From: Mactromeris polynyma
Taxonomy: Eukaryota; Mollusca; Bivalvia; Venerida; Mactridae
Reading direction: 5' to 3'
Assembly (NCBI GenBank): GCA_032209605.1
Contig: JASFXZ010000035.1
Span: 687,001-751,000, forward strand
Length of the DNA stretch: 64,000 nucleotides
Shown here: positions 1-11,611 of the stretch, in pieces
Layout of the letters: each line of letters opens with the position of its first letter
Numbering within the stretch: position 1 is the stretch's first letter
Made by a program: the position numbers and the translations under genes
The notes under the pieces: model-generated
Told to the model about the DNA's origin: nothing
The model's input: the letters and a program-made list of their open reading frames with translations, nothing else
Databases searched by the model: none

Positions 1-2
1 TG

Positions 3-1133
3 GTGTGTAAATTTTTAACTACTCCACTGTGGAGAGTAATAGAAAGTAAGGACATTTCCATTTCGCAAATGAATGGACGTTATTTACAGCTTGTAGAATT
101 TTTGGACACTGTTTTGAACAATTTAGAAGAATTCATGAAAGGAAATCTAATTTTATATAGTGATGTTCCAGTTAAAAAAGACAAAATATATGACAGTCTT
201 GTCAATGAATCTGATTATGACAATCATGTATATTTGATACTCTCTGTTATATTACCAGCCCTTTCCAAATTACTTAAACGTCAGTATGCTGATCACCTTC
301 CTGGTGGACACCATGAAGAAATTAATGTAGTAGAAACACAAAGTGTTGATAAACATAACAAATTCCCTGAAAGAATGTTCTCATATGTTGATCATATTTT
401 GTCATCCAAACCAAACATTAAAACTCTTGCCCTAGAGGCACAAATATCCTTCTCCCTAAATAAAACCTCTGAATGGCTGGAACATCAAGAAAATTTTGAA
501 AGCATAATTAAACAAAGTAGGTCTCGGGTTAAGAAAGAAAGAAATATATTTAAAATGAGAGAAAGTGTCATTTTGGCAAAGAGAATAGAAAAGCAACAAG
601 ATGACTTTAGAAAAAAGGAAGAAACTGAAAGAAAAAGGATAGAAAAATTAGAACTTCAAACTGATGACATGTTATTTTATGGTCTGTGGCAAAATGCCCA
701 ACAGGTTGATGATGAATTACAAAAAATAAAATCAAAAACAGAAAAAGAAGAGGCTTTGAAAGTCCAGTTACGTTTTAGAAAAAATGTTTTTAAACAAACT
801 TGTGCGAGCATCCCTAATGTGTATCTTTTCAGTAAATTAATTGACGGAAATAGAGTCAGTTTAGGTGTTGATGAACTGAAATCTAATGTCCTTTCATTAA
901 TAACTAATGCATATGTAACACCACCACCTGATCGTTCACATATACTAGTAAGGAAAAAAATAAGTCATAAATGGATAGTAAATAAAGAAGACAAGTGGTA
1001 CAATGGTTATGTAATTTCTCAGGTGCCGGGATTTCCACAATGGTTTAATGTAAAATACGAAGATGACGACTCAATATATACCTCAAAACTAGGAGAGGAG
1101 TATAAAGCAGGAGACGTTATCATTGAAGCTTAA
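3..1133 (+). CDS. Uncharacterised protein with coiled coil and Tudor/chromo-like C-terminus (5' partial)
   Basis: An open frame of 376 codons runs to TAA at 1131-1133. The first codon is GTG at the window edge, so the true start lies upstream and the gene is 5'-partial. Residues about 165-265 are rich in K, E, R and Q and look like a charged coiled coil. The last 60 residues (HKWIVNKEDKWYNGYVIS, then FNVKYEDDD and GDVIIEA) read like a small beta-barrel domain of the Tudor or chromo-like kind, with spaced aromatic and acidic residues. I recall similar C-termini in uncharacterised invertebrate proteins but cannot name the family. No intron or stop interrupts the frame, which fits a single-exon, possibly mobile-element-derived or expanded gene. 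Three 170-bp repeats follow directly. The function is unknown. The length and lack of stops make it real coding sequence. Confidence 0.7.
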   Translation: MCKFLTTPLWRVIESKDISISQMNGRYLQLVEFLDTVLNNLEEFMKGNLILYSDVPVKKDKIYDSLVNESDYDNHVYLILSVILPALSKLLKRQYADHLPGGHHEEINVVETQSVDKHNKFPERMFSYVDHILSSKPNIKTLALEAQISFSLNKTSEWLEHQENFESIIKQSRSRVKKERNIFKMRESVILAKRIEKQQDDFRKKEETERKRIEKLELQTDDMLFYGLWQNAQQVDDELQKIKSKTEKEEALKVQLRFRKNVFKQTCASIPNVYLFSKLIDGNRVSLGVDELKSNVLSLITNAYVTPPPDRSHILVRKKISHKWIVNKEDKWYNGYVISQVPGFPQWFNVKYEDDDSIYTSKLGEEYKAGDVIIEA

Positions 1134-1154
1134 CGTACCAAACAGTTGTCTTAT

Positions 1155-1700
1155 AATCAATCAATCAATCAATCAATCAATCAAGTTATTCCATTGTGAA
1201 AGCGAATCCAGTCATGACTATGGTATAACCTAGCATGGACTTTATCGCAATCACTAAATCCTTATTCTTTTGTATGTCGCTTTCTAATTAACGAAACATA
1301 TGTTTATGGATTTGTCAATCATTTAGTCAATCAATCAATCAATCAATCAATCAAGTTATTCCATTGTGAAAGCGAATCCAGTCCTGACTATGGTATAACC
1401 TAGCATGGACTTTATCGCAATCACTAAATCCTTATTCTTTTGTATGTCGCTTTAAAATTAACGAAATATATGTTTATGGATTTGTCAATCATTTAGTCAA
1501 TCAATCAATCAATCAATCAATCAAATTATTCCATTGTGAAAGCGAATCCAGTCATGACTATGGTATAACCTAGCATGGACTTTATCGCAATCACTTAATC
1601 CTTATTCTTTTGTACATGTATGTCGCTTTCAAATTAACTAAACATATGTTTATGTATTTGTCAATCATTTAGTCAATCAATCGATCAATTAATCAGCAAA
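1155..1700. repeat. 170-bp tandem repeat, three copies, with (TCAA)n blocks
   Basis: The motif CCATTGTGAAAGCGAATCCA recurs at 1191, 1361 and 1531, a period of exactly 170 bp. Each copy begins with a run of TCAA tetranucleotides. Copies differ at a few positions only, so the duplication is recent. The third copy decays into degenerate TCAA-type sequence by about 1735. Confidence 0.9.
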
Positions 1701-1735
1701 TCAATCATTTTATCAATCAGCAAATATCAACTTTC

Positions 1736-2230
1736 AACAAACACTGAAATATATAAGCTATTTCATTCATGTATTTTAAGATATCTAACGTTATTGTTGC
1801 TTTCTTTTGTTTGCTACCTTTTAATTACATTTTAATTGGGAAAACGGCAGAAAAGTTCCAATTTTGTCTAATTTCAAAGGGCAATAACTCTATATAGGGT
1901 GGTCCGATTAAAAAAAATAATACATTTTTGTTTTTCTCCTGTCAATTGCTTTCCATTGATATAACACAATGCCATGATTTCTGGAAAAAAAAATTATCAT
2001 TGTGGTCGCTAATGTAGTATTTTTGTCGGAACCGTCTGGTGATGTCAGATAAGGCAGGGTGTCATTATGAGCAGTTTATATTGTACTAACGAACATTATC
2101 AAAAATATTTATGCAATCTTAAAATAATTCCAAACACAAATACCAAAGGGTTGCAATATCCTGTTCTAGATCTAAATGTGTTTGAAGCAAAATAAAGTAA
2201 ATCAAGGGGTAAAATCAAACACCACTGCCA
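1736..2230. other. Non-coding stretch, nothing recognised
   Basis: AT-rich sequence between the tandem repeat and the tRNA-like gene. A line near 1875-1910 (gggcaataactctatatagggtggtccg) resembles dispersed mollusc repeats. I see no exon or RNA gene. Confidence 0.4.
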
Positions 2231-2240
2231 CCAAAAGTGC

Positions 2241-2312
2241 GCCCGATGTGGGGCTCGAACCCACGACCCCCTAAACACTAGTACAGCGCTCTACCGACTA
2301 GGCTAACCAGGC
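2241..2312 (-). tRNA. tRNA-like gene, Thr(AGT)-like, degenerate anticodon stem
   Basis: Read on the minus strand, this 72-nt segment has a 7-bp acceptor (GCCTGGT with ATCGGGC, two G-T wobbles), a D-arm close to TAGCCTAGTCGGTAGAGC, and a perfect T-arm (GTGGG TTCGAGC CCCAC). The anticodon loop CTAGTGT would give AGT. The anticodon stem (CTGTA with TTAGG) has two mismatches and the D-stem has one. A TTTT run, a possible Pol III stop, lies at 2233-2236. It may be a diverged tRNA gene, a pseudogene or the head of a SINE. Confidence 0.5.
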
Positions 2313-2414
2313 GGTAGTCTAACCCCTCATCACAACAAAAATAATGCTGAAAAGTGAAATGCATTAACTTAAGCTAAAAAGGCTAAAATTACAAAAAGAA
2401 TGACCAATCCTTAC

Positions 2415-2643
2415 CTGCAGGTCCAGGGTTCTGCTCTACCCCAGCCATGACTAAAAGTATTCGAACTAAAGTCAGAGATCCTAACAACTTGACCACTCTG
2501 CCAAAGGTTATAAACAATGACTTGAATCCACAACCACCACCTGGGACAAATATCCCAACTCTGCAGCGGTAAGTGTTAATATCAACACCCATATTTGAAA
2601 GAAATGTTGAGTTGTTGCAGGGAAAGTCACATCTCACAGGAAC
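2415..2643 (-). CDS. Internal exon encoding a 2A-like (StopGo) motif
   Basis: On the minus strand a 229-nt open exon is bounded by a good acceptor (ctctattttcag, ending at 2644) and a near-consensus donor (CCTGCAG|gtaagg). The frame opens VPVRCDFPCNNSTF and ends with LLVMAGVEQNPGP just before the donor. The last eight residues, GVEQNPGP, match the 2A consensus D(V/I)ExNPGP except that G replaces D. A leucine-rich stretch (LLGSLTLVRILLVMAG) precedes it, as is usual for 2A peptides. Such motifs make ribosomes skip the Gly-Pro bond, so the exon could separate an N-terminal leader from what follows. Neighbouring exons were not found, so the parent gene is unknown and could be a host gene or a retroelement. 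The splice signals and motif are seen; the activity is inferred. Confidence 0.55.
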
Positions 2644-3030
2644 CTGAAAATAGAGTTAAATCTAAAAGAATAAACAACGCGATATAAGCATAACAAATAA
2701 AATGAACAAATTTAGAGCAAGTTCTGCGACAAGATAAAATTGGAATTTTTAGTCATGAATACATGATCCGAAGTAGTTGCACTCAACGTACATATTTAGG
2801 CTACATATAGTGAACAGGTATTTTCGAAACGGAAACACAAATGATTTATCCGAACAGTACCTTGAAAACAGAGAAAAATCCAATTTTACTAACTGCCCGA
2901 ATTTCTATCAACAATGCAGACGGCCCGCTTTCCTATTCTAGAATAAGATTACGCGCTTCACAACGTCATCAGAGTGTAAACCAATCAAACTTGTACGTGG
3001 ACAGGTTTAAAACGCGGCCAGGTCGTAAAT

Positions 3031-3280
3031 TGCGGCCAAAATGGAAAGGAAAACGCGGCCACCCCTTAACTTCTTTATTCTTTACGATATTTTAAAAAAT
3101 ATTTTTGCATATTAGAATGCACACTCGTAGCTTTCCTAAACAAGTTTAAATTGAAATTATTTGAATTAGAAGTTGATAAAATTTTGGTCAAAAAGTCGGA
3201 CTGTTTTTTTATCAAAATTACGGGCGGAATGGAAAACACGGCCACCCCCTTGACTTCTTTATTTTTTAAGAAAGCCAAAA
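3031..3280 (+). repeat. Partial tandem duplication of a dispersed repeat
   Basis: The motif atggaaa-(10)-cgcggccacccc followed by tgacttctttatt occurs at about 3040-3080 and, diverged, at 3226-3265, a spacing of about 188 bp. Neither copy keeps a convincing coding frame. Confidence 0.5.
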
Positions 3281-5345
3281 AAATATTTTACTATCTTAGT
3301 GGACAACCTAGTAGCCTCCTAGCTATCGTAAGAACATTTTATATTGAAAGGGTATCAATCAAAGGTTTTCACTATTTGTCCAAAAGTTAGCCCGTTTTCA
3401 GATCAAATGTAAGTACAAAACAGAACAGAAAATACGACACTATAAAATTATCATAATTTACTCTATGACTTTGCATGAAACATTACAGGACAAAAATCAA
3501 TAGCAATAAGCGCAACTGATCAGTTTATACCCAATTAAATATAATTGGTGTTTCGCCCTCAGACCGTTCGATCTGGTAGGATTCGTCCCATGCACAATTT
3601 TCGTCCTTGAATATCAGTTTCAAAAGTTAAACGATTTGCAAAGGAAGTAAATTGTAACTCTTATAATTAATATACAAAGCTTTCAGTAATGCAACCTTTC
3701 TCCGACATTCTCAGAATTCATAAAACTGTTTGGACTTGATGTTATTTTAAGCCCTCCACACACCCTTATTTTTTGCTGTGCGCGAAATTCGGAGCTAAAA
3801 AGGCTACTTTTCGCATTTAAAGGTACTCTCATTCATTTAATTACCTTTTGGAACAAATGCTACCGTTTGCTGAAGCGTTCGGGAGATCCCACGATTTCCG
3901 AAAATCGTCTGTCCAATATTTAAAGCTTTCAAGAGTAGTCGTTCTTGAATGTCGTTCGTAACATCTTTTCATTGGCTTCCAAATTCAATAAATAAATCGC
4001 TTTGCATTTCACACATGGTGTCGTGATAATATTACAGTTAGCTCCTCTAAACTGGCCCACAATTAACATCGATGATGTAATCTGTCATTAAAATCACATC
4101 TGTACATCCTTAAAGACGACCACGATATTAAATATATGCCTAGCAACCGTAGTTAACACTCCCACAATGCATTGTAAACATGGGAGTACCTACAAGGATC
4201 GTAGACAATGTGGAGGAAATTTATATTCAATGCATCAAAACTTTATAGGCTAAATGAACGTTGATACACACACAGACATTTAAAGGTTTGGAATACTTGT
4301 GTAACATGAAATACTTGTGACAAGCTTGGAAAATCATACGAATACTGGAAAATTCATGCAGTCGCGAAAACAGATGACAATAGAAAATGTAAACGAATTC
4401 AGATAGAATAATACGAGCATGGAGCTGTATAATATGTGTTTAGTCAGTCTATAATTCTGATCAACACATATGTGTACGATTCGATGCTTCGTTATAAACA
4501 TCTTGATTGGAAAAATGCATTAATATAGGTAAGAAGAAAAGCCTCACAACTAGAAATTAGAAAACAAAATGGTGAGCCCCCTTACTCTGAGGCTTTACAA
4601 TATAACCATTATTTTGTCCAAAACAGAGGAAATCAGATGGAACTGAAATTCTGAAGTTGGCTGTTGAAATTCAGCCAAGACTAACATGGTGCTATTGAAC
4701 ATAATACTTTTAAACTTGAAATGCCATAAGAAGACTAGCTATACATTTTTCACATGGTTAAGAATCGCCCTGTCAGTCGGTGTGTCCAGGTATTTAATAT
4801 TTAGTTTAAGGCAAGAAATACTCAGTTCTCAAGGAAAAGTAACTTGGCAAACATAGCAATCAGATGTGTGGATGTATAAGACATCTAATGCATATTATCC
4901 ATGAAGGTACTTTTAAGGAGAATTTATGACCCATTAAACAGAAACTAGTTGTACATCTCATGGTAACATTCAAGTCAAAGTGGGTAGCTCACATACGCAC
5001 AAGGTGCTTAATGCAAGCTTATGTAGTTGCCTGATGTCTAGTTTTAAGTTTGCAACCAGCATTGCTCAATGTTTTTGTATTTGCTACTCATTAAAAAGAA
5101 TAGAATTGGGGAAAAAGCGGCGTCAGTTAAATATTGAGAAATATAAGAAAAATAAAATTGTAAAAAAAACCTCGCCGCCTGTGAAATTCTGAGAAGTAAA
5201 AAATAAAATGAAAAAAAAAATTTCGCTCGCTCGCCCCATCTTTTTCTTCAAAAAATCCGAAGAACTACTGATCAATTTGGTGTGGCCTAAAGGCTCGCGT
5301 ATAGGATTCTATATACACGGCGCTGAAAGGGTATATAACGTTTTC
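3281..5345. other. Non-coding stretch with weak repeat signals
   Basis: AT-rich sequence without an ORF, exon or RNA gene that I can support. The short block 5200-5245 (aaaaaatttcgctcgctcgcccc) looks like a dispersed mollusc repeat. The small ORFs here show no domain or family resemblance. Confidence 0.4.
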
Positions 5346-5355
5346 CCCTTCATGC

Positions 5356-5636
5356 TTGTTTGTTTGTTTGTTTCATCGGGTTTAAAGCCGTTTCTCAACG
5401 ATATTTCAGTTATATACGGCGGCCGGTTCACCTTACCAGTTTTTCCTGGACTAAAATCTAACCAGTACTAACTAACCCTTCCACAAGGAGCCGGCAACTT
5501 CTCCATATAAGGAGGAAAATCGACATTTTTGTCAATTTTTCATGGAAGGGTATGACCTGCCGCGACTGGGAATCGAACCCGGATCGCCGGGTTACAAGTC
5601 CAGCGCACAAACCACTGGACCACGGCCGCGGCTCTT
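5356..5636 (-). mobile_element. tRNA-derived SINE with target-site duplications
   Basis: The minus strand begins with a tRNA-like head (GCCGCGG paired with TCGCGGC, loop CTTGTAA giving a Thr-TGT-like anticodon, then GGTTCGATTCC). A central body follows, containing ATATACGGCGGC-type sequence in the + sense, and it ends in an (AAAC)n tail seen as tgtttgtttgtttg on the + strand. The 10-bp sequence CCCTTCATGC flanks it exactly, at 5346-5355 and 5637-5646, which shows a complete retrotransposed copy. The body resembles conserved-core bivalve SINEs such as the MetaSINE or Deu/V types. Which superfamily it belongs to is from memory and unverified. Confidence 0.8.
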
Positions 5637-5849
5637 CCCTTCATGCGCCTCGTGACAATTTTCGCTGACGGCTCGACTCGAAAACGTTTATCTCTTGATA
5701 TCCGCAAGTTATTAGAAATTGACAATTGATCTTCACACATGATTCAATAAATATTGAACAGATTACACGTGTGCTAGTATTAATATTCAAAACGAAAGAT
5801 TTTTTAAGGTTTGAGCCAAATTCAGATCGATATTTAAAGTCCATGAGAT

Positions 5850-6185
5850 CAGACGCTTGAAAATAAAACTTAGAGTGCTAGCGCGCGCTTAACCATGTGT
5901 ATTGAGGTACCTTACGGGGTAATGCAATTGATTTTCAGGCAATATAACGTGTGAGTGAAATAAAAGAAATTTGATCTTCAACAAGTAATTCCCGATATAT
6001 TGTAAAAGGAATACGTTTTAATAACTGATAGTTTACATCACTAAAACACTCTAAACAACTTTATGAACCAAAAACAGCAAAAATACACATACAATATCTA
6101 ATTATTAGATCTAGAGAGCTAGGCATCGAAACATTGCTTGTTTAACTAAATTAGATTGAAAAGATGGAATTGTAGTATTATAAAT
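5850..6185. other. Non-coding stretch, nothing recognised
   Basis: AT-rich sequence between the SINE and the foldback element. I found no coding or RNA feature. Confidence 0.4.
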
Positions 6186-6187
6186 TC

Positions 6188-6325
6188 GTTATACAGGTTT
6201 TTGACAGGGTATATGGGAGAATATAACCAGTCTGTGATTCATATAACCCTCGGCTAACGCCTCGGGTTATATGGCACACAAACTGGTTATATTCCCCCGT
6301 ATACCCTGTCAACAACCTGTATAAC
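6188..6325. mobile_element. Foldback MITE-like palindrome (138 bp)
   Basis: The left half (GTTATACAGGTTTTTGACAG ... GGAGAATATAACCAG) is the reverse complement of the right half (CTGGTTATATTCCC ... CTGTCAACAACCTGTATAAC) with a few mismatches. An inner palindrome around ctcggctaacgcctcggg forms the tip. The whole unit could fold into one long hairpin, typical of short non-autonomous DNA transposons. Confidence 0.75.
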
Positions 6326-6609
6326 TAATAATGTACATGTAGTAGGTTCCAACTTTTAACATCTGGATAGTTCCTTTACTGGACATTTCTTGACTAGAGG
6401 GAATAGTAATGATTAAAAGCATTAACATCTGTTTATTATGATCAGTTCAAAAATAATATTGTCACAACAATTTGTGATTTATATATTTCAATAAATATCA
6501 CGTTCGTCATATGCCATGTTTTAAGTCTTTGGCCCATCGATATTTTCATGCATGTTAATACTATAAGATATCGTTATTTCACTACAGGTAAGCATTTTAT
6601 TTGAAGTGC

Positions 6610-6985
6610 ACAACAGAAAAGGTTGGCCAAGTATAATGGTCTGACCACCGATCTCCAGCAGAATGGATGGATACCCTGACCCTTTCTTGTGGAGTGGGAT
6701 GCCGTGGATTTGCAGCCCAGTCTTTATGGCGCGCAATGGACACTATCGGTATAACCAAACGACAGGACAGCTGTTGCACAGATCAACAGAAAGGCAGAAG
6801 ACTCCTCTCGCTGGTTATGGCTGAAGAGAGAAAAGCGGTGGTGAAACTAGTTGGTTGCTTGCTTGCTGAGCTTCATCACCTCAGTCGGCGCACCCCTGGA
6901 GAGTGTTGTGGAAAGCACCGAAACACTCAGTGAAAGGGGCCTCCACCTGAAGACGGAACCAACAGCAGTTTGTTGCAACCAACCG
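6610..6985 (+). pseudogene. C-terminal remnant of a non-LTR retrotransposon ORF
   Basis: Three short pieces in shifting frames line up as one degraded C-terminus: AKYNGLTTDLQQNGWIP, then GVGCRGFAAQSLWRAMDTIG, then SSRWLWLKREKSGG. The order 'GW...VGCRGF.AQSL...AAE.AS.WLW.KR' is what I recall from the end of some invertebrate and fish non-LTR retrotransposon polyproteins, after the zinc knuckle. At least two frameshifts separate the pieces, so it is not functional. The assignment rests on remembered motifs only. Confidence 0.5.
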
Positions 6986-6989
6986 TATT

Positions 6990-9745
6990 TCAAGAATTGA
7001 AAAGCCCGATTTTTCTCGTAAAGGGCTATCCAATAAGCATTGTTATCAGTTTAAAAAATAGTCTGGTTATCCATTTCAATTAATTATAAATTTATATATC
7101 ACAATACTAGTATATTATTTGTTTCCATTTTTCTTTAAAAAAGGCAGATAAACCATTTGTCATTAGTATGGTATGCTCGAATATTTGTTCAATTCCCAGT
7201 ATTTTTGTACATAAATTCGACAATGAAAATATCTTTAGCAACCAGATATCATTTTTAAATTGGGATGAGTTTTCCTTACACGATACTCATATATATATAC
7301 ATGTAGCTGTAAAATAAAAAACATCAACATCGATGACTAAGCCTGTCCAATTTGTTTGGTGATTGCTAATTATGGATCGCGAACAATACATTGAATTGCA
7401 GAATTTGGCGACAGTGATAAACATATATAGGCGCAGCGTGTTAATTTTCACAATCAGCATCAAAACTAGGATGTGTTATAATTACGGGAACAGTATGTGA
7501 CATACAGATAAACATCGTGTGTACTATTTAACTGCAGTCAGTCTCATTTCAGCAAACTGAAAATTGCGACAGTCTCGAACATTACAAATACTGTGTTATG
7601 ACTGATAAATAGACATGGAAAATGTTGTTATGGTGAAAATATCGATGTTTCTTATTCTTTTAGGACTGATTATAAGAGCTTTGTTTTAAATTGTCCCACA
7701 CTATATCTCTGTGATGAAGATTAACCGTGACGACAGCGAATTAACAATTCTCATGAGAATACGTGTTAACATGTACAGATATCAATAATTACAACGATAG
7801 AATACGAAACCCAGATATGAAAAACTTTCAAGCTTACACAGCAAACTACTTTATAAACCTTATAACATATTACAATGTTAAACATTTCAAAGTTCTATCT
7901 ATTGATAACTAGTATGTTAAATGTTATTCGTAGTTCATTTAAAAAGCAAACAAACACGCAGTTATATTTCTATTGTGTTTCAAGACCGGTTTCATGTATA
8001 CATTCACATGTATCATATTGTCAATCAATCAATCAATGTGTGAAATGGAACTAGCTAGCTCGCTAGATATTTGACTTTATCCCGAATGTAATTTTGTTGA
8101 TAAGTATCAATATGTGAACTGAAAATAGATCGCTTATCATTTGACTTATTGACGAATGCGATTTAAATGTAATTGTCTTATTGTGTAAAAAAGTAATAGA
8201 TTATGACTGTGGCAATTCCATGTGCTTCTTTTATATCCACTTTTATTTCCGTTCAAATACAACGTCCTGAGAATATTGCGATAAAGTTTCCTTTTCGCTA
8301 GACATTATCATTAAGGTATCTAAATTATTAAATGTAAAGTTTTAATGAAATAGTTGGGAATTACATTACATGATAAACCTGATGTTTCATTTAGCTAACA
8401 GTTGTTTTAGGACAACACTATCTTTTTCATGTCAATTGTTGATCTTAAATTAATTGTATGATCAACGTACTTTATACTAAGTTATTTTATTCATTCATTA
8501 CCATAACATCGGTTTGCATTTATTTGAATGATAAAATATTTGGTTCAATTTTTGATGTACACTGTAATTTGTTACAGCCTGTTATTTATACCACGTATTT
8601 GTCATATTACAATATTGATCGTTGTAGCAAGTGTTACTCACAAGATATTTCTACATGTATAGCAAATATTAAATAGATCAAGTGCCTGAATTATAAAATA
8701 GAACATCGCTTATATAATTTGTAAATGCCTCTACACATGGGTATTGATTGTCCTGTGAAAATTCCAAAGTCATCGTTTTATAACACGATCCTGTCAATTG
8801 ATCTAGAAAATTGTTTCTAAAGACGGCCCGTTCTTCTTACGGGAAATTAATGCTGATTTATCTGACCAACTAAGAGCTCAGAAAGTTGACAAGCTTTCAA
8901 TAATGTTGTGCAAGGTAAAGTAATAATAATGCTATCAAATTGTCTACACGAGTACGGCGATAATGTCTGTTCATAGTGTCAATACGTGTCAAGAAGTAAG
9001 TCTGTAAGGATTATGTTCGGGATTATGTAGGCATTAACCTTAACAGACATAATACGTTCCATTGAGTATCTTTAAACTAGTGTCTAGCCCTTTTGTGACT
9101 GTGTTGTATGGTGGTGTCTATGATGTTTCGGGTTTACGTTGGTGTTTTCCTTGGTTCGAATTGTTTTGTCAAGTGTTCGTCTAGTGTTTGTCTATATTAT
9201 GTCGAAGTATTAGTTGGGTTGATCATTTTTAAATTTTAGTAGTTGGCCATCCTATTCTCTATGTATTACATACATTCGGTCATACATATCAGTTGAATTT
9301 CTCCAGGCTTCTTTCTTCATTATGACAGCATTTAATTATACTTATTGTCCTAATTATACTTGAAGTTGGGGTATATCTATCGTTGGATTTCACCAATCAT
9401 CTTTCTTTATTATGACGTCATCTGGTTAGAAATTATTAATGTTTTAACGATTTGGAATGTTATATTTCGTTGACAAGTAGAAACCTGAAACGCGGTAATG
9501 CCATGAAACCAGGTTTTCAATATTTTACCGGCAGCAGTAAAAACTGAACTATAAAAGGTATGCCCCATTTCACAGAAAGAGCATATGCATTATATCAAGC
9601 ATCGCACTGTGCAAAAATAACATTTTTCTACTTTCAGCCATAGTGACATTGACCTGATCACACCCAAATATAATCCCAAAGGGCGGGATTTAAATGTTTC
9701 AGCGTGATAATAACAGCTAAACACTGTTCTTTATTTTTGATAATA
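6990..9745. other. Non-coding stretch, no gene recognised
   Basis: About 2.7 kb of AT-rich sequence. A short (CAAT)n run lies at 8022-8036. Segment 8850-8930 resembles 28340-28420 (shared gacaagctttca and tgttgtg), suggesting an old dispersed repeat. Small ORFs here are compatible with chance. Confidence 0.4.
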
Positions 9746-10886
9746 CAGTGCAAACTCCTTAATCCGGACAAACCAAGAAGTTCGGAATGGAGGGGATTCC
9801 GGACCAGAGAGAATTTTCCTCATGAAGTATCCGTAGGCAAGACACTTTACACTTGTATACATGTTTGTCGTTGAAAAAAAGTTCTCATTGTTCACCGGAG
9901 GCAATGTTGAATAAACACTACCATTATTATCTTTGATCGTGTATATTGTTATTGGTTCCAGTTACAATTCATAATACCACTGATTGTAATTTGACGATAA
10001 GAGAAATATTATAATCACTATTTTACCACACGCATGCTAGGAGCTATTTGCAAATGTAAAATTAGCCTACATTTAAGATTAGGTAGAATATATTATTCCA
10101 ATTGTTAATTCATTATAACTGTATCTTCAAAGTACGATATTGTTGCCTGTATTGTTTTATTGTAACAATGTATAAATTGTATCATGCTTGATCACATTTA
10201 AAAAATCAATGCGTCTTTACAATACAATAAGCATATGGTGATCAATTAGTATTGTAAATTGAAGTATGGCTAATCATTTTCAAAAGCATTAAAATGATTA
10301 ACAACGCAGTAATTAAATATCCCACTTTTTTTATTGGTATTATTGATATAATCAACTACTTCATCAAAATTGCATTATGTTTGAACGCTCCTAAGATGTA
10401 GTTTACACGATTTCATCAGTCTCACTGCTAATTCTTTAATTGTCTGGGGTCATCAAGCGCAAAACCTGTGATTATTACCGCATGTTTTCATACCATTATC
10501 GACCCAATTGTTCTCGCAGTGTTGTTTACATTATTATTGCACCTCGTACCTGTTCTTACCTTGTTCCCGGCTGTACGAAAACGTCCAATTGTCTACACCT
10601 TACGGCAATGAAAACTATTTATGGTTTCTTTCAATTTCCGGTCATTATACTGACAGTCTGACGTGTTTTTGCAAGAGTTATCGTCCGTTTCGAGGAGTTT
10701 TATTTTTGTGTAAAATAACTGTCTGGACCGAAAAAATCGTCCGGATTTTGGACTAGGGAGGATCCGGACTGTCGGTGATTTTTCATAATTATGCTACATA
10801 GAAGGAACTAAAACAAGACCGAGAATATTGTCCGGTTTGAGGAAGTTTTCGGACTGGAGAGTGTCCGGAATAGGAAGTTTCTATTG
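9746..10886. mobile_element. Non-autonomous Tigger/pogo-like DNA transposon
   Basis: The left end CAGTGCAAACTCCTTAATCC matches the reverse complement of the right end (CAATAGAAACTTCCTATTCC), and both continue into GGACA. Each end is flanked by TA (9744-9745 and 10887-10888), the duplication expected of the Tc1/mariner/pogo superfamily. The ends resemble the Tigger consensus (CAGT-GAACCTCGTTAATCCG, from memory). Several TCCGGAC motifs lie inside both ends, perhaps transposase-binding repeats. No transposase frame is present, so the copy is non-autonomous. Confidence 0.7.
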
Positions 10887-11611
10887 TATATGTTTTAAAA
10901 TGCCTAAGCATGCAGTTGTGACGATATAGAATTACAAAATTTTCCGATGGGGAAATGTCCCCTAGAAGGTCGTGCGTACACTGAAAAATGGCACAGCTAC
11001 GTCAATGTTGTAAACAATCAAAATAGTAAATAGGTCATATCAAATAATCTAACCTAGAATGTTTGCTTTCACGGCTAGGTCTACTTCCTATTACATGTAA
11101 TATGAATCCAGCGATCAAATTATTTTCCAATTACCAAGTAGTGTCGGAAGTCTAGACATGAAGAAAGAAGTTGGCGATAAAATCAAGTCAATTGTATATA
11201 AAATACAAGTTTATACAACATAAATGCATCACAAATATTTGTTACAAAAATAGTTGTCGCGTTATGAATAAAACTAAACTGAATAATTTAATATTTACCC
11301 AGTAATCGAGTAAAATATTCCTGTTTTCTTTCCCAATCAAAACATAATATGGCGATCCGTCTCCTCTATGGGCGCTTCTTATATCGTTATGGAGACGTGG
11401 TCACGTGATACATACGTCATTTCCCTGTGCTGAATTATTCGTCTCTCAACCTTTTGTTCGATAAACAGTTATCTAGGCATTGGTTTTATAGATTAACCAC
11501 GTACACATTTCAAATAAACCGTAGTTAACCGCCTATATAATTACAAGCAGGTTTTTGTATATCCACTTCAATATTATAAATGTGTTGATCATCTCCAACA
11601 TAATTGTCAAC

